A stretch of 5,123 bases of DNA. It comes from Flavipsychrobacter stenotrophus. GTDB taxonomy: Bacteria; Bacteroidota; Bacteroidia; Chitinophagales; Chitinophagaceae. The stretch spans positions 1 to 5,123 of the forward strand of contig CANCOG010000387.1 in NCBI GenBank assembly GCA_947379685.1, read 5' to 3'. This document shows positions 1-5,123 of this stretch, in pieces. The notes beneath the pieces were generated by a model. That model did not search any database and had not been told where the DNA came from. It saw only the letters and a list, made by a program, of their open reading frames with translations. Within the stretch, counting starts at the first letter, position 1. Every line of letters starts with the position of its first letter. The translations under genes and the position numbers were made by a program.

Positions 1-192
1 GCTGATTTAGAGACCGCAATGACCCGCGGGGTAAACTATCCTAAGGGACTTTTGGCCTGGTGCGATGAGTGGGGAGCGGACCTCTGCCTGGCACAATTGG
101 ACGGTTTATACGATGATTATCATGAAGACAGATACAGGGCCAGTAAATTACTACGGACCCATGTACTAAAAAATAAGAAATTTATTTTCTAA
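1..192 (+). CDS. 3-hydroxyacyl-CoA dehydrogenase, C-terminal end (partial)
   Basis: Only the last 63 codons are present; the gene enters from the left edge in frame 1 and ends at TAA 190-192. The peptide contains AMTRGVNYPKGLLAW (residues 7-20 of the fragment) and EDRYRAS..LLR near the end. These match the conserved end of the second C-terminal domain of PaaH/FadB-type NAD-dependent 3-hydroxyacyl-CoA dehydrogenases, where GVNYPxGxLAW and GEDRYRPxxLLR are typical. Such enzymes oxidise L-3-hydroxyacyl-CoA to 3-ketoacyl-CoA in the cytoplasm, in phenylacetate degradation or beta-oxidation. The catalytic and NAD-binding parts lie outside the window, so substrate and pathway cannot be decided here; a PaaH-like role is plausible. 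The next gene starts 9 bp after the stop, so read-through transcription into it is possible, although the products look functionally unrelated. Confidence 0.82.
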   Translation, partial: ADLETAMTRGVNYPKGLLAWCDEWGADLCLAQLDGLYDDYHEDRYRASKLLRTHVLKNKKFIF

Positions 193-201
193 TTTTACCA
201 C

Positions 202-873
202 ATGAAGCGAATTATATTAGTTGCCCTTATACTAGGTTGTGCTACATATGCCTTTTCACAAAACAGATTTGGCCTTGAATGTGGCGTAAGTGCCCCTTCA
301 TTTTCTGTTGGTACAGCTGATGGAGCTATCGGTTACAGGCATAATGCCGTAATTAAACCAATGGTAGGCCTGGACTACCTGAGAAAAGTGGACAGACACG
401 TTTACCTGGGTGCCCGCCTGGGCCTGGAAGCCTATTCATTTTATTTCAGTAAAACCGATTCAGTTAAGGCCGAGATCAAACATTTCAGTTCGTACCTCAC
501 TTTTGCGCCAACTGTTGACTTCGGCTTTGGCCCGCATCAGTACTGGCACCTTTTTGTGGCTATGACCATGGGTTTCCTCACAAATGCATCAGAAACAACC
601 GGCACTTATGCTCCGGGTACCTACCAGGACCCATCTGTAACCTACAATTCAAGCGACCAGGTGAGTGGTTTCATTTTCCGCCCGGGTATCGGGCTGAAAC
701 AGCACATACCTATCAACAGGTTCTGGCATATAACTATAAGCGAGTCATTTAGCTACATGGCTACTGACCTGACACATGTAAGCAACCTGGGTGCTGTTCA
801 CCCCGGCACAGTTGCCTTGCAGATGGGATTTATGCGCAAGTTTCACAGGCCTAAAATGATCACTAACGAATAA
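202..873 (+). CDS. Secreted outer-membrane beta-barrel-like protein (paralog 1 of 3)
   Basis: The 223-residue product has a clear signal peptide: MKR, a hydrophobic core at residues 4-15, then a probable signal peptidase I cut after AFS (19/20). The mature part has no other hydrophobic helix. It shows repeated strands of alternating aromatic, glycine and polar residues, for example YLGARLGLEAYSFYF (68-82) and FIFRPGIGLKQ (157-167). It ends with strand HPGTVALQMGFMRKFH (200-215) and a short polar tail. This is the pattern of small Bacteroidota outer-membrane barrels (porin-family / OMP_b-brl type). The specific function is unknown. It is closely related to the third gene of the array (1925-2638): YLRK/YMRK, YLG, EAYSF/EQYSF, FIFR.G.GLKQ, ESFSYM/ESYSFM and HPG..(A/S)LQ.G.M.KFH occur in the same order. 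The start is the first ATG after the upstream stop and directly gives the signal peptide. No Shine-Dalgarno sequence is seen, as is usual in this phylum. Confidence 0.85.
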   Translation: MKRIILVALILGCATYAFSQNRFGLECGVSAPSFSVGTADGAIGYRHNAVIKPMVGLDYLRKVDRHVYLGARLGLEAYSFYFSKTDSVKAEIKHFSSYLTFAPTVDFGFGPHQYWHLFVAMTMGFLTNASETTGTYAPGTYQDPSVTYNSSDQVSGFIFRPGIGLKQHIPINRFWHITISESFSYMATDLTHVSNLGAVHPGTVALQMGFMRKFHRPKMITNE

Positions 874-886
874 TTCGATTCGTTTT
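865..886 (+). terminator. Weak hairpin overlapping the stop of the first barrel gene
   Basis: A perfect 7-bp inverted repeat, AACGAAT (865-871) and ATTCGTT (878-884), flanks a 6-base loop and runs into TTTT (883-886). It overlaps the TAA stop at 871-873. The stem has only two G-C pairs and the T tract is short. It could be a weak terminator or mRNA 3'-end stabiliser, or chance. Its position exactly at the gene end is the main support. Confidence 0.3.
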
Positions 887-1190
887 GCCTGTCTGAAACA
901 CATGGTTCGCGTTAATTAAAAATAGCGTCCTGAGTTGTAACAACTGTAATGCGTTTGACATACAATTTCAGCCAAAACTGCGATTTAAAAAATTCAGGTT
1001 CGAACAAGAAATAAAGCAAATTACCTTTCAGTTTGAGATAAAACCCGGCAAAAGCGTAATTTTTTTTATTATTGCGGAAAACGTTTAGGAGATAATTTGA
1101 TTGTAAGACCTTCCGGAAGTGACTTATAGAAATTTTGAAAATGAACGCGAAATCATTACCCAGTTTATCAAATTTGCTTAATTTCAACCC
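874..1190. other. AT-rich intergenic gap without a supported gene
   Basis: This is the longest non-coding stretch in the window (317 bp), lying between two barrel paralogs whose next gap is only 74 bp. It is richer in A/T runs than its neighbours. It holds a 10-bp palindrome, CTTCCGGAAG (1110-1119), and a degenerate -7-like element just before the next gene. A minus-strand frame spans most of it (912-1187) and a start-less plus-strand frame covers about 900-1095. Neither resembles a known protein or the flanking barrels, so I call neither a gene. It may be a long leader and promoter region for the gene at 1191, or the decayed remains of a lost gene. Confidence 0.6.
1169..1176 (+). promoter_or_regulatory. 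Possible -7 element before the second barrel gene
   Basis: CAAATTTG differs by one base from the Bacteroidota -7 consensus TAnnTTTG and lies 14 bp before the ATG at 1191. No TTG-type -33 element is visible at the usual distance; the nearest TTTTG, at 1133-1137, is too far upstream. A promoter here is reasonable because a long gap and a hairpin separate this gene from the preceding one, but the sequence match alone is weak. Confidence 0.25.
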
Positions 1191-1850
1191 ATGAAACGAA
1201 TCTTACTTATAACACTTTTGGTTCTAAGCTCTGCACAAGGATTTTCTAACAGTTTTTTATACCTGTGGGGAGGTGCTGGCCTTGCCACTCATTATAATTA
1301 CGATTTGGGCCTTTCTTACGGATCTACATATGTTCATGGTATTTTTTATAGGGTTGCTGTAGGCGCATCTGTATTTACCCAACAATACAACCTATATTAC
1401 AATAAAGAAGTCAGTCCTATTTCCGGGGCAAGCATTCGCCATAACAGCAATTATGCTTTCTTTTCACCTACTATTCAGTTTCATATGGGCGATAAGGTAG
1501 GTGCTACCCATTTTTATGTTACTGGTGGTGTGGGCTTTAAGATAAGTGTTACTGACACGCTGCACAAATGGTATAAGCCCGCGTTTCCTACAACGGCTAA
1601 TCTCGCTTACGATAGTTTGATTGACAAATCTGCTAATATCAACTCAATGGTGACCCGAATTGCTTTTGGCTTTACAGAACATTGTTTCATCTCAAAGCAC
1701 ATTGGTATGGCTTTCACTGAAGATTTTGCTTTTTTACCTAGCCTATTGAGTAGCACAAAAGACCCGGGAAATACCGAACTAAATAACAACGTTAACCGGC
1801 TCTTCAGGCCAACGTATATTTCACTAAGAATAGCTTTCTATGTCCGATAA
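1191..1850 (+). CDS. Secreted outer-membrane beta-barrel-like protein (paralog 2 of 3, diverged)
   Basis: The 219-residue product has a signal peptide (MKR, hydrophobic residues 4-15, probable cut after GFS at 19/20). The mature region is rich in aromatic and glycine residues in strand-like alternation, such as THFYVTGGVGFKISV (106-120). It ends in ISLRIAFYVR, a terminal strand rich in aromatics, like those that act as a beta-barrel assembly signal. It lacks the polar C-terminal tail of its neighbours. It is more distant from them, but shared blocks keep the same order: QQYNLYY (64-70, compare EQYSFDY in paralog 3), NSNYAFFSPTIQFHMG then HFYVTGGVGF, INSMVTRIAFG (150-160, compare INSFIFRIGCG) and EDFAFLP (177-183, compare ESYSFMP). 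I read it as an older, diverged family member. The function is unknown and no enzyme motif is seen. The start is the only ATG that yields the signal peptide. Confidence 0.83.
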   Translation: MKRILLITLLVLSSAQGFSNSFLYLWGGAGLATHYNYDLGLSYGSTYVHGIFYRVAVGASVFTQQYNLYYNKEVSPISGASIRHNSNYAFFSPTIQFHMGDKVGATHFYVTGGVGFKISVTDTLHKWYKPAFPTTANLAYDSLIDKSANINSMVTRIAFGFTEHCFISKHIGMAFTEDFAFLPSLLSSTKDPGNTELNNNVNRLFRPTYISLRIAFYVR

Positions 1851-1924
1851 TATTACTCTGGTTTAGAACATACAGATTTTTCATAAAAATGCGCTTTTGC
1901 AACTAAAACACTTATTTCCCATAT

Positions 1925-2638
1925 ATGAAATGTAAATTACTTACGATACTTCTGCTGATTTCCGCAACATGTACTTTCGCTCAAAACAGGATCGGTATTG
2001 AGCTGGGAGCTGGCAAGCCTACTTTTGCGTATGGCACCTATTCATCCGTTAAACTACCTATTTATAATACAAATATCGTATTTACTGGAAATGCGTATTA
2101 TATGAGAAAAATTGCACACCACTGGTACCTGGGTGGTGACGTAAAATTTGAACAATATTCATTCGACTACGGCAACAGTACCAGCGATGGTAACAGTGGC
2201 ACCTACGGAACAAATGTAATTCATAAGAGTTCCTATATTAATGTTGGCCCCGTTATCGATCTGGGCGTTGGCCGCACACGTGAATACCTGCATGCTTACA
2301 TTAACGCAGGAGTAGGCTTCCTGCTCACTGGCGATCAGGAAACGCGCAACTACCACGAAACCTTTAATCAACCTACAGTAGGGTATGACAATACCGAACA
2401 AACTGCATATAAGATCAACAGCTTCATATTCCGTATCGGTTGTGGCTTGAAACAGCAATTTCCGTTAACCAACAAGTGGTTTGCTACTATTAATGAGAGC
2501 TACAGTTTCATGCCATTCGGTGATATTAGCCAGCCTACCGCAACAGGTGGTGCAAACATTCACCCGGGTTACCTGTCGTTACAGTTTGGTATCATGCATA
2601 AGTTTCATGATGCACATTTCGCACAGATGGATAAATAA
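1925..2638 (+). CDS. Secreted outer-membrane beta-barrel-like protein (paralog 3 of 3)
   Basis: The 237-residue product has a signal peptide with a hydrophobic core at residues 5-14 and a probable cut after TFA (19/20). The mature protein begins QNRIGIELGAG, matching QNRFGLECGVS of the first gene. Strand-like blocks follow in the same order as there: YYMRKIAHHWYLG (58-70), EQYSFDY (76-82), YLHAYINAGVGF (121-132), FIFRIGCGLKQQFP (167-180), ESYSFMP (191-197) and HPGYLSLQFGIMHKFH (213-228). It is about 14 residues longer, mainly through a Gly/Ser/Asn-rich loop at 83-98 (GNSTSDGNSGTYG), as expected for a variable surface loop of a barrel. The exact role is unknown. It lies 74 bp after paralog 2 with no good terminator between them, so the two may be co-transcribed. 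A strong terminator follows 40 bp after the stop. No well-matched -7 element is seen upstream. Confidence 0.85.
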   Translation: MKCKLLTILLLISATCTFAQNRIGIELGAGKPTFAYGTYSSVKLPIYNTNIVFTGNAYYMRKIAHHWYLGGDVKFEQYSFDYGNSTSDGNSGTYGTNVIHKSSYINVGPVIDLGVGRTREYLHAYINAGVGFLLTGDQETRNYHETFNQPTVGYDNTEQTAYKINSFIFRIGCGLKQQFPLTNKWFATINESYSFMPFGDISQPTATGGANIHPGYLSLQFGIMHKFHDAHFAQMDK

Positions 2639-2678
2639 TCTGCCTATCTGGAAACTCCAAAACAATATTTATAATACC

Positions 2679-2705
2679 AGCCCGGCTTTTTGCCGGGCTT
2701 TTTTT
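2679..2705 (+). terminator. Strong rho-independent terminator ending the barrel array
   Basis: A perfect 8-bp GC-rich stem, AGCCCGGC (2679-2686) with GCCGGGCT (2692-2699), encloses a TTTTT loop and is followed by an unbroken T tract to 2705. The T tract is only on the + side, so it acts on transcripts from the barrel gene ending at 2638. It separates that gene from the lpxH unit. Confidence 0.93.
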
Positions 2706-2767
2706 GGAATACAAAATCAGTGCAGATAAAAGGAGGGCCAGGTATCACCTCTTTTTAAGCTTTTACC

Positions 2768-2775
2768 TAACTTTG
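2768..2775 (+). promoter_or_regulatory. Bacteroidota-type -7 promoter element of the lpxH unit
   Basis: TAACTTTG fits the TAnnTTTG -7 consensus of Bacteroidota primary sigma factors exactly and is followed by C, which is common. It ends 7 bases before the ATG at 2783, so the transcript would be leaderless or carry a leader of only a few bases. It lies downstream of the strong terminator, where a new promoter is needed. No clear TTG -33 element is visible about 20 bases upstream, which lowers confidence. Confidence 0.55.
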
Positions 2776-2782
2776 CCCCCAC

Positions 2783-3544
2783 ATGGAATTACCACAGGGT
2801 AAAAAGGTTTATTTCGCATCCGATTTTCATTTGGGGATTCCCGATAGAGCGAGCAGTATCGAACGCGAGAAAAGGCTTTGCAAGTGGCTCGATGAGATAA
2901 GTGCAGATGCCGGATTACTCTACCTGGTGGGCGATATTTTCGATACATGGTTTGAATACCGTCACGTAGTTCCAAAAGGGTTTACCCGTTTTCTGGGGAA
3001 ACTGGCTACGCTCAGTGATGCCGGTCTCAAAATAGAAGCATTTACCGGGAACCACGACCTATGGATGTGGGGCTATTTTCAGGATGAACTGAATATCAAA
3101 GTGCATTATGAGCCGATCTTAATTGAGATCAACAAGAAAACATTTTTTATTGGGCATGGCGATGGTCTCGGACCTGGTGACAATGGCTATAAGCTGCTCA
3201 AAAAAGTTATGTCCAGCCCGTTTTCTCAATGGCTATACCGGCGTATTCACCCCGACACCGGAGTAGGCGTTGCAGGCTGGCTCAGCCGGCTCGGGCCCAA
3301 ACATGCCGATGCACCTGAAAAACAGTTCCTGGGAAATGATGAATGGCTGGTGCAGTTTGCACTGGATAAAATCAAGACCAATCACATAGATTATTTTATT
3401 TTTGGACACCGGCACATCGCGATTGAATACCCGCTTTCCAACAGTAGCATGTATGTAAACCTGGGAGACTGGATCAAATATGACAGTTACGCAGTTTTTG
3501 ATGGCAGTGAACTTAAATTGAAATTTTACAAGGCTAAGCAATAA
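2783..3544 (+). CDS. lpxH: UDP-2,3-diacylglucosamine diphosphatase (LpxH-type metallophosphoesterase)
   Basis: LpxH hydrolyses UDP-2,3-diacylglucosamine to 2,3-diacylglucosamine-1-phosphate (lipid X) and UMP, the fourth step of lipid A synthesis, at the cytoplasmic face of the inner membrane. The 253-residue product carries the whole calcineurin-like metal-site series: SDFHLG (D14, H16), GDIFD (D51), GNHD (N90, H91), GHGDG (H125) and GHRH (H209, H211). These correspond to the two-metal ligands known in E. coli LpxH. Residues about 133-165 (YKLLKKVMSSPFSQWLYRRI) form an amphipathic helical insertion where LpxH carries its substrate-binding lid. The length is close to the usual 240-260. No signal peptide or membrane helix is seen. 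The start is the only ATG close to the -7 element, and the DFHLG motif follows it at the normal distance. A different phosphoesterase substrate cannot be excluded, but the lid and GHGDG favour LpxH. It is the first gene of a tight three-gene unit. Confidence 0.87.
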   Translation: MELPQGKKVYFASDFHLGIPDRASSIEREKRLCKWLDEISADAGLLYLVGDIFDTWFEYRHVVPKGFTRFLGKLATLSDAGLKIEAFTGNHDLWMWGYFQDELNIKVHYEPILIEINKKTFFIGHGDGLGPGDNGYKLLKKVMSSPFSQWLYRRIHPDTGVGVAGWLSRLGPKHADAPEKQFLGNDEWLVQFALDKIKTNHIDYFIFGHRHIAIEYPLSNSSMYVNLGDWIKYDSYAVFDGSELKLKFYKAKQ

Positions 3545-3547
3545 GAT

Positions 3548-4048
3548 ATGCAACGTACATTAGTGATGATCAGGCATGCCAAATCGAGCTGGGCAAATCC
3601 GTTACAGAGCGATTTTGACAGGCCGCTCAACGAACGGGGAAAAAAGGAAGCACCTGAAATGGGTGAAAAACTGAAGGCACTGAATATTGTACCAGATCTG
3701 ATCATTTGCAGTAAAGCTAAACGCACCAGGCAGACCGCAAAGAAAATAGCAAGTGCGCTTGGCTACAACCTGGACAATGTTATCTGGGAGGAAAAGTTGT
3801 ATCATTGCATACCTTCGGTTTTTGAAGAGATTCTCTATGAAGTGAAGGATGATGTAAAGACGTTATTTATTATTGCCCATAACCCCGGAATAACTGAATT
3901 TGTAAACCAGTTGTCACCCGGCTTCGGTATTGATAATATGCCAACATGTGGTGTGGCAGCAGTAACTTTCGAGGCTGATGAATGGAACAAGTTTCCATTG
4001 GTGAACCGTAGCATTATTTTATTTGATTACCCCGGAAAAGAATCATGA
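3548..4048 (+). CDS. sixA: SixA-type histidine phosphatase family protein
   Basis: The 166-residue product is a compact branch-1 histidine phosphatase (phosphoglycerate-mutase fold). The catalytic loop is MIRHAKSSW (R9, nucleophile H10), followed by DRPLNERG (24-31). The second Arg site is SKAKRTRQTA (55-64, R59). An acidic LY-containing segment follows (E81/E82), then the second catalytic histidine in AHNPG (H111). In E. coli, SixA removes phosphate from phosphohistidine proteins (ArcB HPt domain, NPr). In Bacteroidota the target is unknown, so the symbol describes family rather than proven function. It is cytoplasmic, with no signal peptide. It starts 3 bp after the lpxH stop, and its TGA (4046-4048) overlaps the ATG of the next gene, which points to one co-translated unit. 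Substrates could be a protein or a small phosphorylated molecule linked to the neighbouring envelope enzymes. Confidence 0.9.
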   Translation: MQRTLVMIRHAKSSWANPLQSDFDRPLNERGKKEAPEMGEKLKALNIVPDLIICSKAKRTRQTAKKIASALGYNLDNVIWEEKLYHCIPSVFEEILYEVKDDVKTLFIIAHNPGITEFVNQLSPGFGIDNMPTCGVAAVTFEADEWNKFPLVNRSIILFDYPGKES

Positions 4049-5123
4049 CAACCAATAAAACTATAGTACAAATTACTGGTATACTGGAAAAACTCTTTGA
4101 AGAGCATTTTGAAAAAAAAGCTGAATTCATGGAGCCGTTGGCCGTTTCAGGATCTGACAGAAGGTATTATCGCATCTCTGGCGGCGGACAGGTAGCAATA
4201 GGTACCTACAATACCAATGTTGCAGAAAACAACACTTTTTTCTACGTTACTGAGCTGTTTCGCAAAAATCAGGTGAATGTTCCTGTTGTTTTTAAGATGA
4301 GCAAGGACCGCCGTGCATACCTTCAGGAAGACCTCGGAAAAACTTCTTTGTTCGACCTGGTAATTACAGAAGGCTTCACCGATAAGGTCAGGAAGCTCTA
4401 TCATGCTGCCCTAGCCCAGCTAGCCAAAGCTCAGTGGATCGCTGGTCGGGACGCCGACTACAAACAATGCTTCGCTTCAAGGCAATTCGATGAGAAAGCG
4501 ATCATGTCGGACCTGTTGTACTTCAAATACTATTTTGCAGACCTTCAGGGTATTCCATATGATCGTTCCCTGCTGATCAGTGAAATGGAACAACTCAGTA
4601 AAGACCTGGGAAGAGTCCAACCACAGACCCTAATGTATCGTGACTTTCAGAGCCGCAATATTATAGTGAACGATGGCAAGATCTTTTTTATAGATTACCA
4701 GGGTTGCATGCAGGGACCGCCTCAATACGACATTGCGTCCCTTTTATGGCAGGCAAGGGCACAACTTCCTGCCGCATGGAAAGAAGACCTGCTTAATGGC
4801 TATATCAGTACACTGAATGAATTGCATGTGCCCCGGATGGACGAAATCTACTTCCGCAGAGGTTATGTTCAGTTTGTACTTGTTCGTCTTCTACAAGTGC
4901 TAGGTGCATATGGCTTCAGAGGGTTACTGCAACACAAGGCGCATTTTATCAACAGTATCAGTCCTGCACTGAAAAACCTGGAAATGTTCCTTTCAGACCA
5001 CCCGCAAACACCCGCTTATCCCGAATTGCGCTCACTGCTGGATAAAATTTCTTCTCCGGAGATGCAGGCCAGGTATGCGGTTACTACTACAAAAGAACGG
5101 CCTAAACTGTCTGTTCAGGTCTA
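4045..5123 (+). CDS. AmgK-like sugar kinase / phosphotransferase, probably RapZ-C fused (partial)
   Basis: The frame starts at ATG 4045, inside the SixA stop (ATGA overlap), and stays open to the right edge: 359 codons plus 2 bases. The N-terminal part has the aminoglycoside-phosphotransferase/choline-kinase fold. A nucleotide-loop-like VSGSDRRYYRI (34-44) is followed by TNVAENNTFF (57-66) and VNVPVVF (78-84), then the hinge-like LQEDLG (93-98). The catalytic loop is MYRDFQSRN (D200, N205) and the metal aspartate lies in FIDYQG (D217), followed by GPPQYDIASLL (224-234). This order matches AmgK, which phosphorylates the anomeric position of MurNAc/GlcNAc in cell-wall recycling. The usual HxD histidine is Tyr (Y198). 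A helical C-lobe ends near residue 318 and a linker follows. The last residues, RPKLSVQV, resemble the first strand of the RapZ C-terminal domain, which is often fused to this kinase in Bacteroidota. Kinase fold is confident; substrate and fusion are inferred. Confidence 0.85.
   Translation, partial: MTTNKTIVQITGILEKLFEEHFEKKAEFMEPLAVSGSDRRYYRISGGGQVAIGTYNTNVAENNTFFYVTELFRKNQVNVPVVFKMSKDRRAYLQEDLGKTSLFDLVITEGFTDKVRKLYHAALAQLAKAQWIAGRDADYKQCFASRQFDEKAIMSDLLYFKYYFADLQGIPYDRSLLISEMEQLSKDLGRVQPQTLMYRDFQSRNIIVNDGKIFFIDYQGCMQGPPQYDIASLLWQARAQLPAAWKEDLLNGYISTLNELHVPRMDEIYFRRGYVQFVLVRLLQVLGAYGFRGLLQHKAHFINSISPALKNLEMFLSDHPQTPAYPELRSLLDKISSPEMQARYAVTTTKERPKLSVQV

Noticed and set aside
229..240. Possible lipoprotein box (ILGC, Cys13) in the first barrel gene
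   Set aside because: Residue -2 is Leu, the hydrophobic stretch before the Cys is too short, and the hydrophobic core continues to a normal AFS/Q cut site shared in position with both paralogs.
1110..1119. Palindrome CTTCCGGAAG in the intergenic gap
   Set aside because: This 10-bp palindrome has no loop, no second copy in the window and no regulator gene nearby; chance is adequate.
912..1187. Minus-strand 91-codon open frame between the first two barrel genes
   Set aside because: The product is rich in Lys, Phe and Asn, as expected from AT-rich non-coding DNA. It has no recognisable motif, and its start lies 3 bp from the facing start of gene 2, leaving no room for separate signals unless they overlap.
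1876..1890. Hairpin ATTTTT-cat-AAAAAT after the second barrel gene
   Set aside because: The six-pair stem is all A-T with no following T tract; too weak to be a terminator.
1892..1899. -7-like CGCTTTTG before the third barrel gene
   Set aside because: It lacks the TA of the TAnnTTTG element at both positions and has no -33 partner; co-transcription with the previous gene is as likely.
2159..2458. Minus-strand 99-codon frame opposite paralog 3
   Set aside because: It is antisense to a clear member of the barrel family, is Cys/Val-rich without motif, and is explained by codon use on the coding strand.
2481..2729. Plus-strand 82-codon frame overlapping the end of paralog 3
   Set aside because: It lies out of frame over a well-supported barrel gene and runs through the strong terminator. 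It has no family resemblance, so it is a shadow frame.
3233..3553. Minus-strand 106-codon frame opposite lpxH
   Set aside because: It is antisense to a fully motif-supported gene and has no domain signal.

Overview
The window looks like an ordinary chromosomal stretch from a Bacteroidota member, probably close to Chitinophagaceae or Sphingobacteriia. The signs are a TAnnTTTG-type -7 element almost touching a start codon, no convincing Shine-Dalgarno sequences, small secreted beta-barrel proteins with short MK-type signal peptides, and a kinase of the anomeric-sugar (AmgK-like) type next to LpxH-like and SixA-like genes. The taxonomic call is inference from style and gene content only. All recognised genes lie on the + strand.

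Left part (1-2638): the window opens in the last 63 codons of a 3-hydroxyacyl-CoA dehydrogenase. Three consecutive genes follow (202-873, 1191-1850, 1925-2638). Each encodes a protein of about 220-240 residues with a 19-residue signal peptide and an alternating aromatic/glycine beta-strand pattern. Aligned by eye, they belong to one family: the first and third are clearly close paralogs and the second is a diverged member. Their function is unknown; outer-membrane beta-barrel is the best structural guess. A 317-bp AT-rich gap separates the first two. A strong intrinsic terminator (2679-2705) closes the array.

Right part (2768-5123): a promoter-like element starts a tight unit of three genes. 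These are an LpxH-type UDP-2,3-diacylglucosamine diphosphatase (lipid A synthesis), a SixA-type histidine phosphatase 3 bp downstream, and an aminoglycoside-phosphotransferase-fold sugar kinase that starts inside the phosphatase stop codon (ATGA overlap) and runs off the window. The kinase resembles AmgK of peptidoglycan recycling. Its last visible residues look like the start of the RapZ C-terminal domain that Bacteroidota often fuse to this kinase. Lipid A and peptidoglycan precursors both draw on the UDP-GlcNAc pool, so the unit may be an envelope-precursor operon; this is inference.

I found no RNA gene, mobile element, CRISPR array or defence system. The points most worth following are the tandem barrel family and the lipid A / phosphatase / sugar-kinase operon.
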